A stretch of 64,000 nt of DNA from Promethearchaeota archaeon. GTDB taxonomy: Archaea > Asgardarchaeota > Lokiarchaeia > Sigyniarchaeales > SOKP01. The stretch covers positions 1 through 64,000 of the forward strand of contig JAEOSU010000009.1 in assembly GCA_016840165.1 (NCBI GenBank), written 5' to 3'. Positions within the stretch are counted from its first letter, which is position 1; the number at the start of each line of letters is the position of its first letter. Under the pieces are notes generated by a model. The model searched no databases, was not told where the DNA came from, and was given only the letters and a program-made list of their open reading frames with translations. This document shows positions 39,978-49,296 of the stretch, one piece after another. A program made the translations under genes and the position numbers.

Positions 39978-41390
39978 TTGAAACTGAGTCTCATGCCTCA
40001 AGAACATCGATATAATTCTCTTCTCTGGCCAATTTATTTTTTAAATGGATTTCAAAGTATCGCGTGGGGAGGGATTATCTTCCTTATCGTTCCGATATCG
40101 CGAATAATTTGGCCAGGAGATCCGAGTCATGCCTTAGAAATGGGAATAATGATCACAACTTTATCTTGGTCTGCATCTATTTCAGGGCTGTTATTGGGAT
40201 TTTATATCGATAAATATTCTCGAAAGAAAATTCTATTTATAATATCCATATTTAGGGGTATTGCCATTATACTACTAGGTTTTGGGATTCAAGGCGGAGA
40301 AGACTTTACTTATCTTTATTTCTTAATCTTTATATCGATTTTTGGAATTTTTGCAGGGTTAAGTTGGCCGACAGTCATTTCTCTCTCTAATGATATTGTA
40401 CCTAAGGAGCATAGGTCTAGATTTTTTGGGAATTATGAGATTGTTCGTTCTTTAACGATGACACTGGGGTTTGTTTTTGGAGCTTTATTAATGCAAACAG
40501 GTTATTGGCGTTTCTTTTTTTGGATAGCTGGCAGTGGAATAATTATATTCGGAATTGTTTATGATATCCAAAGCGAGGAACCGAAACGCGGTGCTCAAGA
40601 AGAAGAATTGATTCATATTTTAAAAAAGGATAATCTAACTTATAATTATAAAATTAATCGAGAAATGATGAAGAAAACAATGTTTAGTAAAACCAATATT
40701 GTTGCCTTAATCGAAGGTATTTTTACATGGATTCTAATGGGTTCTATTAATTTCTTGATACTTAATCTGATCCAAAACGAGCCACACAATATCTCAGAAT
40801 TTTCAACTAGTATATTTATGGTAATTTTTGGATTAACGGGGGGCATCTCAGGTCAGCTAATTTTGGCTCGATTAAGTGATAAACTCGCTCGGAAATATAT
40901 GAATGCACGAGTACTAATGATTATTTTTGCTTTAATAGGCGGTATCATAACATTTGCGCTCTTTTTCTTTATTCCTTGGCCAAATTTAACAGTGGAACAG
41001 GGAAAAGATATTATATATTTAATGTCATTCCCAGCAATTTGGTTAATGGGAGCTTTATTCTTCTTTTCCAGATCCATTTTTTCTCTCTATATTGTAAATC
41101 AAAGCCCCGTGTTACAACATATCAATTTGCCTGAAGCGCAAGCTCAAATTGTCTCTTGGAATCAATTTTTAGAAAACCTTGGCAGAGGAATAGGACCCGC
41201 AATAAGTGGACTTTTATTGGTCCTTACACAATATAATTATCAGCAGACTATTCTCTATGTAATTTTATGTATTTTACCAGGAGTAATCCTCTGGACATTT
41301 GCGATAAAATGGTATCCGAGTAATGTTATTCAAATTAAAGCCATCTTAAAAGAAAGAGCAGAATCTATTAAATCAAATTCTAAATCCTAA
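39978..41390 (+). CDS. MFS transporter
   Basis: 470 aa; GFYIDKYSRKKILFIISIFRG MFS loop 2-3 motif; about 12 TM. Confidence 0.87.
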   Translation: MKLSLMPQEHRYNSLLWPIYFLNGFQSIAWGGIIFLIVPISRIIWPGDPSHALEMGIMITTLSWSASISGLLLGFYIDKYSRKKILFIISIFRGIAIILLGFGIQGGEDFTYLYFLIFISIFGIFAGLSWPTVISLSNDIVPKEHRSRFFGNYEIVRSLTMTLGFVFGALLMQTGYWRFFFWIAGSGIIIFGIVYDIQSEEPKRGAQEEELIHILKKDNLTYNYKINREMMKKTMFSKTNIVALIEGIFTWILMGSINFLILNLIQNEPHNISEFSTSIFMVIFGLTGGISGQLILARLSDKLARKYMNARVLMIIFALIGGIITFALFFFIPWPNLTVEQGKDIIYLMSFPAIWLMGALFFFSRSIFSLYIVNQSPVLQHINLPEAQAQIVSWNQFLENLGRGIGPAISGLLLVLTQYNYQQTILYVILCILPGVILWTFAIKWYPSNVIQIKAILKERAESIKSNSKS

Positions 41391-41448
41391 ATAAATGATT
41401 TTGATTAATAATAAAAAAATTTAATAATAAAACAAGAAGTAAGAAATT

Positions 41449-41940
41449 ATGGTAAAAGTATTAGTGGTATATTATTCGTTGACTGGTAATACCAAATTTA
41501 TTGCAAATCATATAGGCAATGAACTAAATGCAGATTTCGAAGAAGTAAAACCCGTCAAAGATTTGGATCCGGAAAGTGGTTCGAAATACTTCTGGGGTGG
41601 AATGAAAGCTACGATGAAGATTAAACCTAAACTAGAAAAGTTAATACATAATCCAATGGATTATGATTTAATTATTATCGGTAGTCCTGTATGGGCGTGG
41701 ACATTATCTCCGCCAATTCGGTCTTATTGCTCGCAATTTGATTTAAAGGATAAAAATGTGGCGTTAATCACCAGCAGTAGCGGTGATGGAGTAAAGGCAA
41801 TGAATAGATTTAAGGATTTTCTGATAGATAGTAATATTATTGGTGAATACCGCTTTCAAGATCCCTTGACTAACAATCCAGAACAAGCTAGAGAAAAGGC
41901 AACTGAATGGGTAAAAGAATTAATGAGGATCATCCAATAA
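41449..41940 (+). CDS. Flavodoxin-family protein
   Basis: 163 aa; VLVVYYSLTGNTKFIANHIG FMN loop, DLIIIGSPVWAWTLSPPIRSY. Confidence 0.93.
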   Translation: MVKVLVVYYSLTGNTKFIANHIGNELNADFEEVKPVKDLDPESGSKYFWGGMKATMKIKPKLEKLIHNPMDYDLIIIGSPVWAWTLSPPIRSYCSQFDLKDKNVALITSSSGDGVKAMNRFKDFLIDSNIIGEYRFQDPLTNNPEQAREKATEWVKELMRIIQ

Positions 41941-42058
41941 GAAGTGATTAAGTAATTTTTAAAATTTAAAATTATATTTTTTTACTCTATTCCTTTTTTA
42001 AATATTTATTGAATCATAAACATTTAAATTGATAATTAAGTATTAAACAAAGTAGATT

Positions 42059-42604
42059 ATGAGTGATTTTAAGTTCAAGCTCCCAATAATCGGCGACGGC
42101 GGTGTGGGTAAAACTACATTAACACATCGTTATTTAGAGGGCATTTTTGATGAGAAATATGCCCTTACAATCGGAATGGAGTTTTATATTAAGAAACTTG
42201 AGGTTGATGAGAAAATGACTAGCCTTCATATCTGGGACTTCGCTGGAGAAGAAAAATTCCGATTTCTTTTGCCAGGAGTTATAAATGAAGCAAATGGTAC
42301 TTTATTTATGTTCGATATCACTCGCTACAAGACATTTAGCAATCTGATAGATTGGTTAGCTGTTTTTAACGAAACAAATAGAAATTATGGTCAACAAGTT
42401 GAAACTATCTTGATAGGAAGCAAGTTAGATCTTGAACAAGCGCGCACGGTTTCCAAAACTGATGCTGCTGAATTCGCTAAAGAACATAATTTTTCAGAAT
42501 ATATAGAATGTTCTTCTAAAACTGGAGAGAATGTACAGTTAATCTTTGAAAGAATCGCACGATTAATGCTAAAGAACGAAATTTCGCTGCTGAAAAAAAA
42601 GTAA
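42059..42604 (+). CDS. Ras/Rab-like small GTPase
   Basis: 181 aa; G1 GDGGVGKTTL, G3 WDFAGEEKF, G4 GSKLDL, G5 ECSSKTGENV. Confidence 0.95.
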   Translation: MSDFKFKLPIIGDGGVGKTTLTHRYLEGIFDEKYALTIGMEFYIKKLEVDEKMTSLHIWDFAGEEKFRFLLPGVINEANGTLFMFDITRYKTFSNLIDWLAVFNETNRNYGQQVETILIGSKLDLEQARTVSKTDAAEFAKEHNFSEYIECSSKTGENVQLIFERIARLMLKNEISLLKKK

Positions 42605-42747
42605 GAGATCGAGATAAAATCCATTTACTTGCTACAGGATGCTTTTTGCTTTTTCAATAACTTTTATTATCATTTCTAAATTAATTAAAGATATTGAATA
42701 TGGAATTTAGACTTAAATTTTAAAATTCTAATCCAAATTTAGGAGCA

Positions 42748-44370
42748 TTGAATGAAAGAATGAAATCGATGTATGATTTAGATGTCCCTATTCCTTCTAA
42801 AAAGGCCCATATAGTACGAAATATAAAAGAAGTTTCTCAAGCCCAGAGAGAAACTTTACTTAAGGAGACCGAATATAGTATGTTCTCTTTTCCGGCAGAT
42901 ATGCTCATTTTAGATTTTTTATCTGATAGTGGTACCTCAACAATGACAGATTTACAATGGGCAGCAATACTTCTCGGTGATGAGTCATATGGACGCAATC
43001 GTGGATATTATATTCTCCTTGATGCAATTAGGGATACTTTCGAACGTGGTGATCAGCAAAAAAAAGTTATCAATCTAATTCTTTCAGGCGAAACTAATGT
43101 TGATAGACTCATGAATGAACTTTATCTTACCTCATTTGAAGGTGGGTTTGTTAATGGAGGAGTTCATCAATTAAAACGACCGAATGCTTTTCTTGTCCCA
43201 CAAGGACGTTGTGCTGAATATCTACTCTTTTCCACCATTGCACCATTATTAAAACGAAATAATCCGAAAGATGTGTTCTATATTCCCAATAATGGGCACT
43301 TTGACACCACTGAAGCCAATATAAGAGCCAACGGATTTCAGCCTGTAAACTTTTTTTCGAACAATCTTCTTGAAGATTTTCCTGTTGAAAAGATAAGTCT
43401 TAAAAATCCATTTAAAGGTAATATGGATGTAGATGGTTTAAAAAAATTTATAGAAAGTAAGGGAGTGGGTACCATTCCTTTAATCTATTTAACTATTACT
43501 AATAATACTGCTGCAGGTCAACCAGTTTCTATGAAAAATATAAAAGAAGTTAGAGATGTCGCGAATAAATTTGATATTCCTCTTTTCTTAGATGCCTGCC
43601 GATATGCGGAAAACGCTTACTTCATAAAAGAGTTCGAGCAAGGATATAAAAATAAATCCATCCCTACTATAATAATGGAGTTATTTTCTTATGTTGATGG
43701 ATTTACAATAAGTTTCAAGAAAGACGGTTTAGCGAACATGGGAGGAGGATTATTTTTCAGAGATCAGGGAGTTTTTCATAGGAAATTTTCTGAAGATGGT
43801 GATATTGGGATTAAATTAAAAGAAAGACAAATTTTAATTTTTGGAAACGATTCCTATGGAGGATTGAGTGGCCGTGATATTATGGCTTTAGCTGCTGGAT
43901 TATATGAAGTTGTTAAGGAAAGCTATCTTAAAGAAAGGATTACTCAGGTACGAGACTTTGCTACAAAACTCTCACATAATGGCGTTCCTGTTGTTCTTCC
44001 TCCTGGTGGTCATGCCATCTATATCAACGTTGATAAGTTCTTTGCTGGTACAGATATGAAAATAAATGATTTTGGAGGCGTCGGGTTTGCTATCGAATTA
44101 TTAAGGTATTACGGTATTAGAGCATGTGAGCTAGGTCCATTTGCCTTTGAATGGGATAATAAAACTCCTAAGGAACGTGAGGGGATTTTAAATTTAATCC
44201 GTTTTGCGATCCCTCGAAATGTATATAACACTGATCATATCGATTATGCAGTAGCTGCAGTTACTGAATTATATAATAATAAAGAGAAAATCCCAAAAGT
44301 TAAGATCTCGCGAGGAGCTAAATTACGCCTTCGACATTTTCAATCCGGTCTTCAACCTATTTATAAATGA
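42748..44370 (+). CDS. Tryptophanase/tyrosine phenol-lyase family (beta-eliminating lyase)
   Basis: 540 aa; IPNNGHFDTTEANI, LDACRYAENAYFIKE, PLP Lys region TISFKKDGLANMGGGLF, GNDSYGGLSGRDIMALAAGL. Confidence 0.92.
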   Translation: MNERMKSMYDLDVPIPSKKAHIVRNIKEVSQAQRETLLKETEYSMFSFPADMLILDFLSDSGTSTMTDLQWAAILLGDESYGRNRGYYILLDAIRDTFERGDQQKKVINLILSGETNVDRLMNELYLTSFEGGFVNGGVHQLKRPNAFLVPQGRCAEYLLFSTIAPLLKRNNPKDVFYIPNNGHFDTTEANIRANGFQPVNFFSNNLLEDFPVEKISLKNPFKGNMDVDGLKKFIESKGVGTIPLIYLTITNNTAAGQPVSMKNIKEVRDVANKFDIPLFLDACRYAENAYFIKEFEQGYKNKSIPTIIMELFSYVDGFTISFKKDGLANMGGGLFFRDQGVFHRKFSEDGDIGIKLKERQILIFGNDSYGGLSGRDIMALAAGLYEVVKESYLKERITQVRDFATKLSHNGVPVVLPPGGHAIYINVDKFFAGTDMKINDFGGVGFAIELLRYYGIRACELGPFAFEWDNKTPKEREGILNLIRFAIPRNVYNTDHIDYAVAAVTELYNNKEKIPKVKISRGAKLRLRHFQSGLQPIYK

Positions 44371-44493
44371 TGGAAAAAAAGAGATTACATTACTTTTTAG
44401 TTAATACTAAAGTAAGAACGTAACCTAAATGGCGAAAATTAAACAAAACTTTGAGTAAAGCAAAAAGAATGACGACTTAATATGAAAATACCT

Positions 44494-44814
44494 TTAGATT
44501 TCCAAAGTTCTTAATCGTTTGGACATGTTTTTTCTCTTCAGGATCTTCATAAAGTCATCTTCTTCTTGCTTTAATCTACTAAGAAACGTATCGAGTTTAT
44601 CAAAGTTATTAAACCAATGTTCCTCACCATTAACAATAATCTTGACACCCTTTTTATCAATATTATTGATAATTGCATAGATACCACCTATTTCCGAATC
44701 ATGTTTGATAAATACCTTTTCCCCATTCGAATTAACCCCTTTTTCATTCCCTTTTTTAGCCCAAAATTGATTTTTAAGAAGGTAACTTCTATACATACTC
44801 ATTTTCACACACAC
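44494..44814 (-). CDS. Hypothetical protein
   Basis: 106 aa ORF, SD not obvious; moderate coding character. Confidence 0.5.
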   Translation of the reverse strand: MCVKMSMYRSYLLKNQFWAKKGNEKGVNSNGEKVFIKHDSEIGGIYAIINNIDKKGVKIIVNGEEHWFNNFDKLDTFLSRLKQEEDDFMKILKRKNMSKRLRTLEI

Positions 44815-44838
44815 AACCTATATTTTTAATTTTTAATC

Positions 44839-44951
44839 ATGGGTCATCGTGATATAGTAGATAATGGCCCATAGAGTAGTATCTAAGTAATATAATATTG
44901 AGCTATATTATAGAACCGTGTATTATCCAAATGTAATCTAGATAATACGCG
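44839..44951. other. Cluster of three stem-loop-capable inverted repeats in a divergent intergenic region
   Basis: ATGGGTCAT/ATGGCCCAT (44839-44847 with 44864-44872, one wobble); TAATATA/TATATTA (44888-44894 with 44904-44910); CGTGTATTATC/GATAATACGCG (44917-44927 with 44941-44951, one wobble). Confidence 0.5.
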
Positions 44952-45171
44952 ACTTTTAATTTCTATTAACCCAACTATTTTACTCAGATCCATTATTATC
45001 AAAAATCTCAAAATTCCTATTTAAATGGGCAACTAAAGAAAATTATAGCATTTCATACAAAATTTTTTCTTATGGTAGATTTCGACTGCAAGTTTGTAAT
45101 ATGGTAACGATAATATAGAAAAAAAATGGCTTTTAAAAAGTCATATATATTATTATTTTTGGGAGCTCAAA

Positions 45172-45465
45172 ATGTTGATGAATGAAGAATTCGAATTCTT
45201 AGTATCGATATATGAAGGATTTCTAAAGACGAAAAATGATCAGATCCATAAATTTATGTGGAAATTGAATTCTATCACTAAAACCATGAAATTTTCAAAC
45301 GATCAAAGTGATGATGGCTTCTGTGAGAATGCCCTTCGAATGATCATGAGTTTGTTCCATAATTACATCATTGATGATTCAGAAATCGAAGAAACTGTTG
45401 ATAATGGATCACTTTTTAATGATAGGGATGTAATTTTGCCTATCTTAATTGAAGAATTCGTTTAA
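45172..45465 (+). CDS. Small hypothetical protein
   Basis: 97 aa; coherent amphipathic sequence ending EETVDNGSLFNDRDVILPILIEEFV. Confidence 0.5.
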   Translation: MLMNEEFEFLVSIYEGFLKTKNDQIHKFMWKLNSITKTMKFSNDQSDDGFCENALRMIMSLFHNYIIDDSEIEETVDNGSLFNDRDVILPILIEEFV

Positions 45466-45516
45466 CTTTCATTATTAGCAATATTAATCATTATCTATTA
45501 ATTTAGAATTAAATTA

Positions 45517-46023
45517 TTACTTAAACTGTTTTTCAAATTCCCATACTGAATCTTGAATGGTGTGTAGGTTTTTTATGACCTTCCCAGATTCCTTTCTCTT
45601 CATCTCATCTGCGTCGTACATTGCTTTCCCCACAGCCAATGAACGGTCATGAGTTTCATCAGCTATTTCAATAATATCTCCTTTTTTAATCGAGGAATCT
45701 ATTTTGGTGATTCCCGGTCTCATAATATCTGCACCGTTTGCAACAAATTTAATAGCTCCCATATCCACGACAACCTTCTTTAAATTAACTTGATTGTTTA
45801 AAAGAAGGGTCAAAACCGGGATATATCCCTCTTTAGATTTCCAAAGCTTTAAAACATCATTAATTGCAAACAAGGTGTCTCCAGCATCAGTTTGAATGAG
45901 TTCTATCTTAGCTTTTTTAGGGAAGATTTGCGAGAGAAATTTCTCATCATATTGCTTTAAAATATCCTCTTTTAATTCCCTAATTTGTGATTTCTGAATA
46001 AAATGTCTTTGTTTGATGTTCAT
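45517..46023 (-). CDS. PUA-domain protein (MCT-1/Tma20-like)
   Basis: 168 aa; VVVDMGAIKFVANGADIMRPGITKID...VGKAMYDADEM typical of PUA domains. Confidence 0.88.
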   Translation of the reverse strand: MNIKQRHFIQKSQIRELKEDILKQYDEKFLSQIFPKKAKIELIQTDAGDTLFAINDVLKLWKSKEGYIPVLTLLLNNQVNLKKVVVDMGAIKFVANGADIMRPGITKIDSSIKKGDIIEIADETHDRSLAVGKAMYDADEMKRKESGKVIKNLHTIQDSVWEFEKQFK

Positions 46024-46093
46024 GATTTACTAACTAAATAATAATGATTCCATAAAAACCTTTTAATTTCATATTCCCATATCTTCAAGTGTC

Positions 46094-46639
46094 ATGTCTA
46101 AGGTATATTCCTCGGCCGTAGTATTCATCCCTCCCGAAAAACTATGGAATCCAATTCAAGCAATACGAGAAAAATATGACAGAAATTTCCGCCGTTGGAT
46201 GCCTCACATCACTCTATTATATCCCTTTCGACCAGAAAGCGAATTTGATTCATTAGAATTAGACTTTAAAAAAGTATGTAAGGATTTGGCACCTTTTGAA
46301 CTAAAGCTAGAATCTTTCAATTTTTTCCAGCATGGAAAGCAACGTTTTACTATATGGCTCGAGCCAAAACCGCAAGACATAATTATTAATCTCCAGAGAA
46401 AAATTCAAATCGTTGCCCCCAATTGTAATGACGTTGTTTTATTCAAGGGAGGTTTTACTCCCCATCTAAGCTTAGGGCAGATAACGGGAAGAGATGTATT
46501 AGAGAGAACTTTACTAGATTTTAAATCTCATTGGAAATCTCTTCAGTTCATAATTGACAAATTGTTTATTATTGCTCGAGAAGCGAGCAAGAATTCCATT
46601 TTTCAAATTAAAAAAATCATTCCCTTCTCAAAACAATAA
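46094..46639 (+). CDS. 2'-5' RNA ligase/2H phosphoesterase family protein
   Basis: 181 aa; two HxT/SLx motifs, MPHITLLYPF and TPHLSLGQ. Confidence 0.85.
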   Translation: MSKVYSSAVVFIPPEKLWNPIQAIREKYDRNFRRWMPHITLLYPFRPESEFDSLELDFKKVCKDLAPFELKLESFNFFQHGKQRFTIWLEPKPQDIIINLQRKIQIVAPNCNDVVLFKGGFTPHLSLGQITGRDVLERTLLDFKSHWKSLQFIIDKLFIIAREASKNSIFQIKKIIPFSKQ

Positions 46640-46689
46640 AAAAGTCAAATTCCAAAAAAGATAAAGAAGTAAGTCTAGGTAAAAAATAA

Positions 46690-47253
46690 TTAATCTAAAG
46701 TCTGTTTTGCTTTATAGACTAATTCTGCGATTTTTTGAAACACCATTTTAACATTCTCCCCCGTTAATGCTGAAGTTTCAAAATAAGGAGCATTCAATTT
46801 TTCACTTAAATGTTCTGCCATAGGTAAAATAATCTTACGCTCATCTTTTAAGTCAATTTTGTTGCCTATCAATATGCGTGGTACACCACTTAAGCCATAC
46901 TTTATAGCAGAATTCCACCAGTTATTTACATTCGAAAAAGTGCTTGAGCGGGTAACATCAAAAACTAAAATGACACCATCCGCACCATTGAAGTAAGGTC
47001 GATGGAGCATATAAAACTGAGGCTGACCTGCTACATCCCAAAACATTAGATTTACAACAGTATTTTCATCCAGATTAATTGGTTCCTTTAATATATTTAC
47101 ACCCACTGTTGGAAGATACTTTTCTTCGAATTGATTTTTCGCAAACTTAGTAAGAAGACTTGTTTTACCAACTGCGGGATCCCCGATCACGATAACTTTA
47201 TAGATAGACTCTGTTTTCCCCTGAAATATAATATCGCTTTTATCTTTACTCAT
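46690..47253 (-). CDS. Rab-like small GTPase
   Basis: 187 aa; GDPAVGKTSLLTKF, YLPTVGVNI, WDVAGQPQF, GNKIDL, ETSALTGENV. Confidence 0.96.
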   Translation of the reverse strand: MSKDKSDIIFQGKTESIYKVIVIGDPAVGKTSLLTKFAKNQFEEKYLPTVGVNILKEPINLDENTVVNLMFWDVAGQPQFYMLHRPYFNGADGVILVFDVTRSSTFSNVNNWWNSAIKYGLSGVPRILIGNKIDLKDERKIILPMAEHLSEKLNAPYFETSALTGENVKMVFQKIAELVYKAKQTLD

Positions 47254-47416
47254 AATTCATTCCTTTTATAAAAATAAAATATCGTTCAAATATGAATATG
47301 ATTATTATTAATATGGAGTATATATTTTAAAATCTTTAGTGAATTTTTCTTAAAAAATGCTCTTTACTATTTCTTAATATCCATATATTTAACTTGATAA
47401 ACTTTTTAATGCCATA

Positions 47417-48046
47417 TTAAAATTTTTTTTTCCAAAAAGCTATTTTTTCTTTTAGAAAATTACTAATTGTTGGAGAATTTGGTTTTTCTTTATGATATTC
47501 CTCTGTTAATGAACTTGCATTTTCCAGGCGATTGATCGATTGAGAAATTTCATATAGTATTCGATGTCCTCCAGTAAATTCAAATATTTCTTCTTTAATT
47601 TTTTCTAGTGTATCTTTAATAGCTATAGGATCGTCATTAGTCTTTAAATCACCTTTTAAATCTTCAAACTGCTTTATAATCGACTCTTTCTTATCAGTAG
47701 CACTTTCATCTCTTTCTATAGCTTGACCAATAGTTTCTTCTTTAGAAGAGACTGATTTCAAATTTACTAGAAGTGATTTTATTAAATCTAATTCTTCTTG
47801 AATTTTACTCTGGTTATCGATTACGCTTTTTAACTGTGGATTTAAACTTTTGATATCAATAGTTGCCTTATGAAGATCTTCTATTTTATCAGTAAGCATG
47901 TTAATTTTAAGGTTAGTTTGCCCCATTTTGGTTATAATATCTAACCCAAATTTTTCAAGCACCGAAGAGAATTGTCCTATCTTTTCATCAAGGCTATTTA
48001 CTCGGGTTAAAAAATCCTCTTTATTAATGTTTTCCTTCTCGTTCAT
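47417..48046 (-). CDS. Coiled-coil hypothetical protein
   Basis: 209 aa, heptad-like, highly charged; lies divergently next to the longin-GTPase fusion. Confidence 0.7.
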   Translation of the reverse strand: MNEKENINKEDFLTRVNSLDEKIGQFSSVLEKFGLDIITKMGQTNLKINMLTDKIEDLHKATIDIKSLNPQLKSVIDNQSKIQEELDLIKSLLVNLKSVSSKEETIGQAIERDESATDKKESIIKQFEDLKGDLKTNDDPIAIKDTLEKIKEEIFEFTGGHRILYEISQSINRLENASSLTEEYHKEKPNSPTISNFLKEKIAFWKKKF

Positions 48047-48279
48047 CAGATTATTACCACATACAATTGAATATTCTACTTAAGATGAATAATTCAAATT
48101 AATAATAAAGAATTGTGTAAATGATCAATTTTTAATTGTTTTTAATTATTTAGTAATATAATAAGTAATTTATAAATCAAATTTGTAAATTGTGTAGTTC
48201 TAAGATTTAATATTACAGAATATTAGAATTAAAATAATCTATTAGGAAAATATGAATAAATTTTTTGATGTGATGTGTT

Positions 48280-49182
48280 CTGGGAATACTTTATTTAAAC
48301 ATCCTTACTAAAGATGGTAAATCACTGGTTTTTCGAAACTATAGTAATACTGATGTCGATCGTGATCTTTTAGCAGGATTTTTAAGCGCATTCTCGGGAT
48401 TTATGAAGGAAATCAGTCAAAGTGAGATTAGATCGACAGCTACTGATGAATTTAAATATTTCTACACCATTATTGATGAGATAATTATTGTGGTTTGTAG
48501 CGATTTAGAAGATGATGATGCAACAGTTAATTCAAAGATATCCACGATTAGAGCAAAATTTATCAAAAGATATGGAGAAATCTTGGAAAGTGGGACATGG
48601 ACAGGCAATAGAGCAATCTTTAACGAATTTGAGCGCGAGATTGATGAAACTATACTTGGAGCAATTAAAGTCTCTATAATTGGGACGGGTGGAGTAGGAA
48701 AAACCACTCTCCTGCAACTAATTTGCGGGAAAGATATTGATTTAGAATACATCCCAACAATCAATGTAGATATTACTTCTTTTGATGGAGAAGCACTCGA
48801 AGTTAATCGTTCTATTGTTTTTTGGGATTTTGCTGGTCAAGCAAATTTTAGATCGCTTTGGAAAAGTTTACTTGATAGTACTGATGTTGCATTGCTGGTT
48901 CTAGATTCAAGTTTCGAAAATGTAAATCAATGTAAAGAGATAATTCGTGATGTTTTAGACAAATTTTACAAAGATACACTTGTAATTGGAATTGCTAATA
49001 AACAAGATCTTCCTCATCGACTAACTCCTGAATTCTGTGAACGAATTTTATCTGAGGCAGATCGACATCCCCCAATTAAAGTTCATGGCATGATAGCAAT
49101 CAATTCTGTCTATCGTGAGAAAATTCATGCAATATTACGAGAAGCGATTAAGAGAGTTTATCCTGATATAAAGAAGAAGTAA
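48280..49182 (+). CDS. Longin/roadblock-like domain fused to Ras-like GTPase; candidate CTG start
   Basis: From CTG 48280: (M)GILYLNILTKDGKSLVFRNYSNTDVDRDLLAGFLSAFSGFMKEISQ..., then IGTGGVGKTTLLQLICG (G1), WDFAGQANF (G3), ANKQDL (G4). The first in-frame ATG (48403) lies inside the N-terminal domain. Confidence 0.75.
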   Translation: MGILYLNILTKDGKSLVFRNYSNTDVDRDLLAGFLSAFSGFMKEISQSEIRSTATDEFKYFYTIIDEIIIVVCSDLEDDDATVNSKISTIRAKFIKRYGEILESGTWTGNRAIFNEFEREIDETILGAIKVSIIGTGGVGKTTLLQLICGKDIDLEYIPTINVDITSFDGEALEVNRSIVFWDFAGQANFRSLWKSLLDSTDVALLVLDSSFENVNQCKEIIRDVLDKFYKDTLVIGIANKQDLPHRLTPEFCERILSEADRHPPIKVHGMIAINSVYREKIHAILREAIKRVYPDIKKK

Positions 49183-49296
49183 GATCCTTCTCAAAATATT
49201 TTGCTATTTTCAAAAAAAACTAAATCAAGGAAAAATAATTTATAACTTTCGTAATTAATGCTTATTATCTACTAAACACATTCGATAATTTATTTT

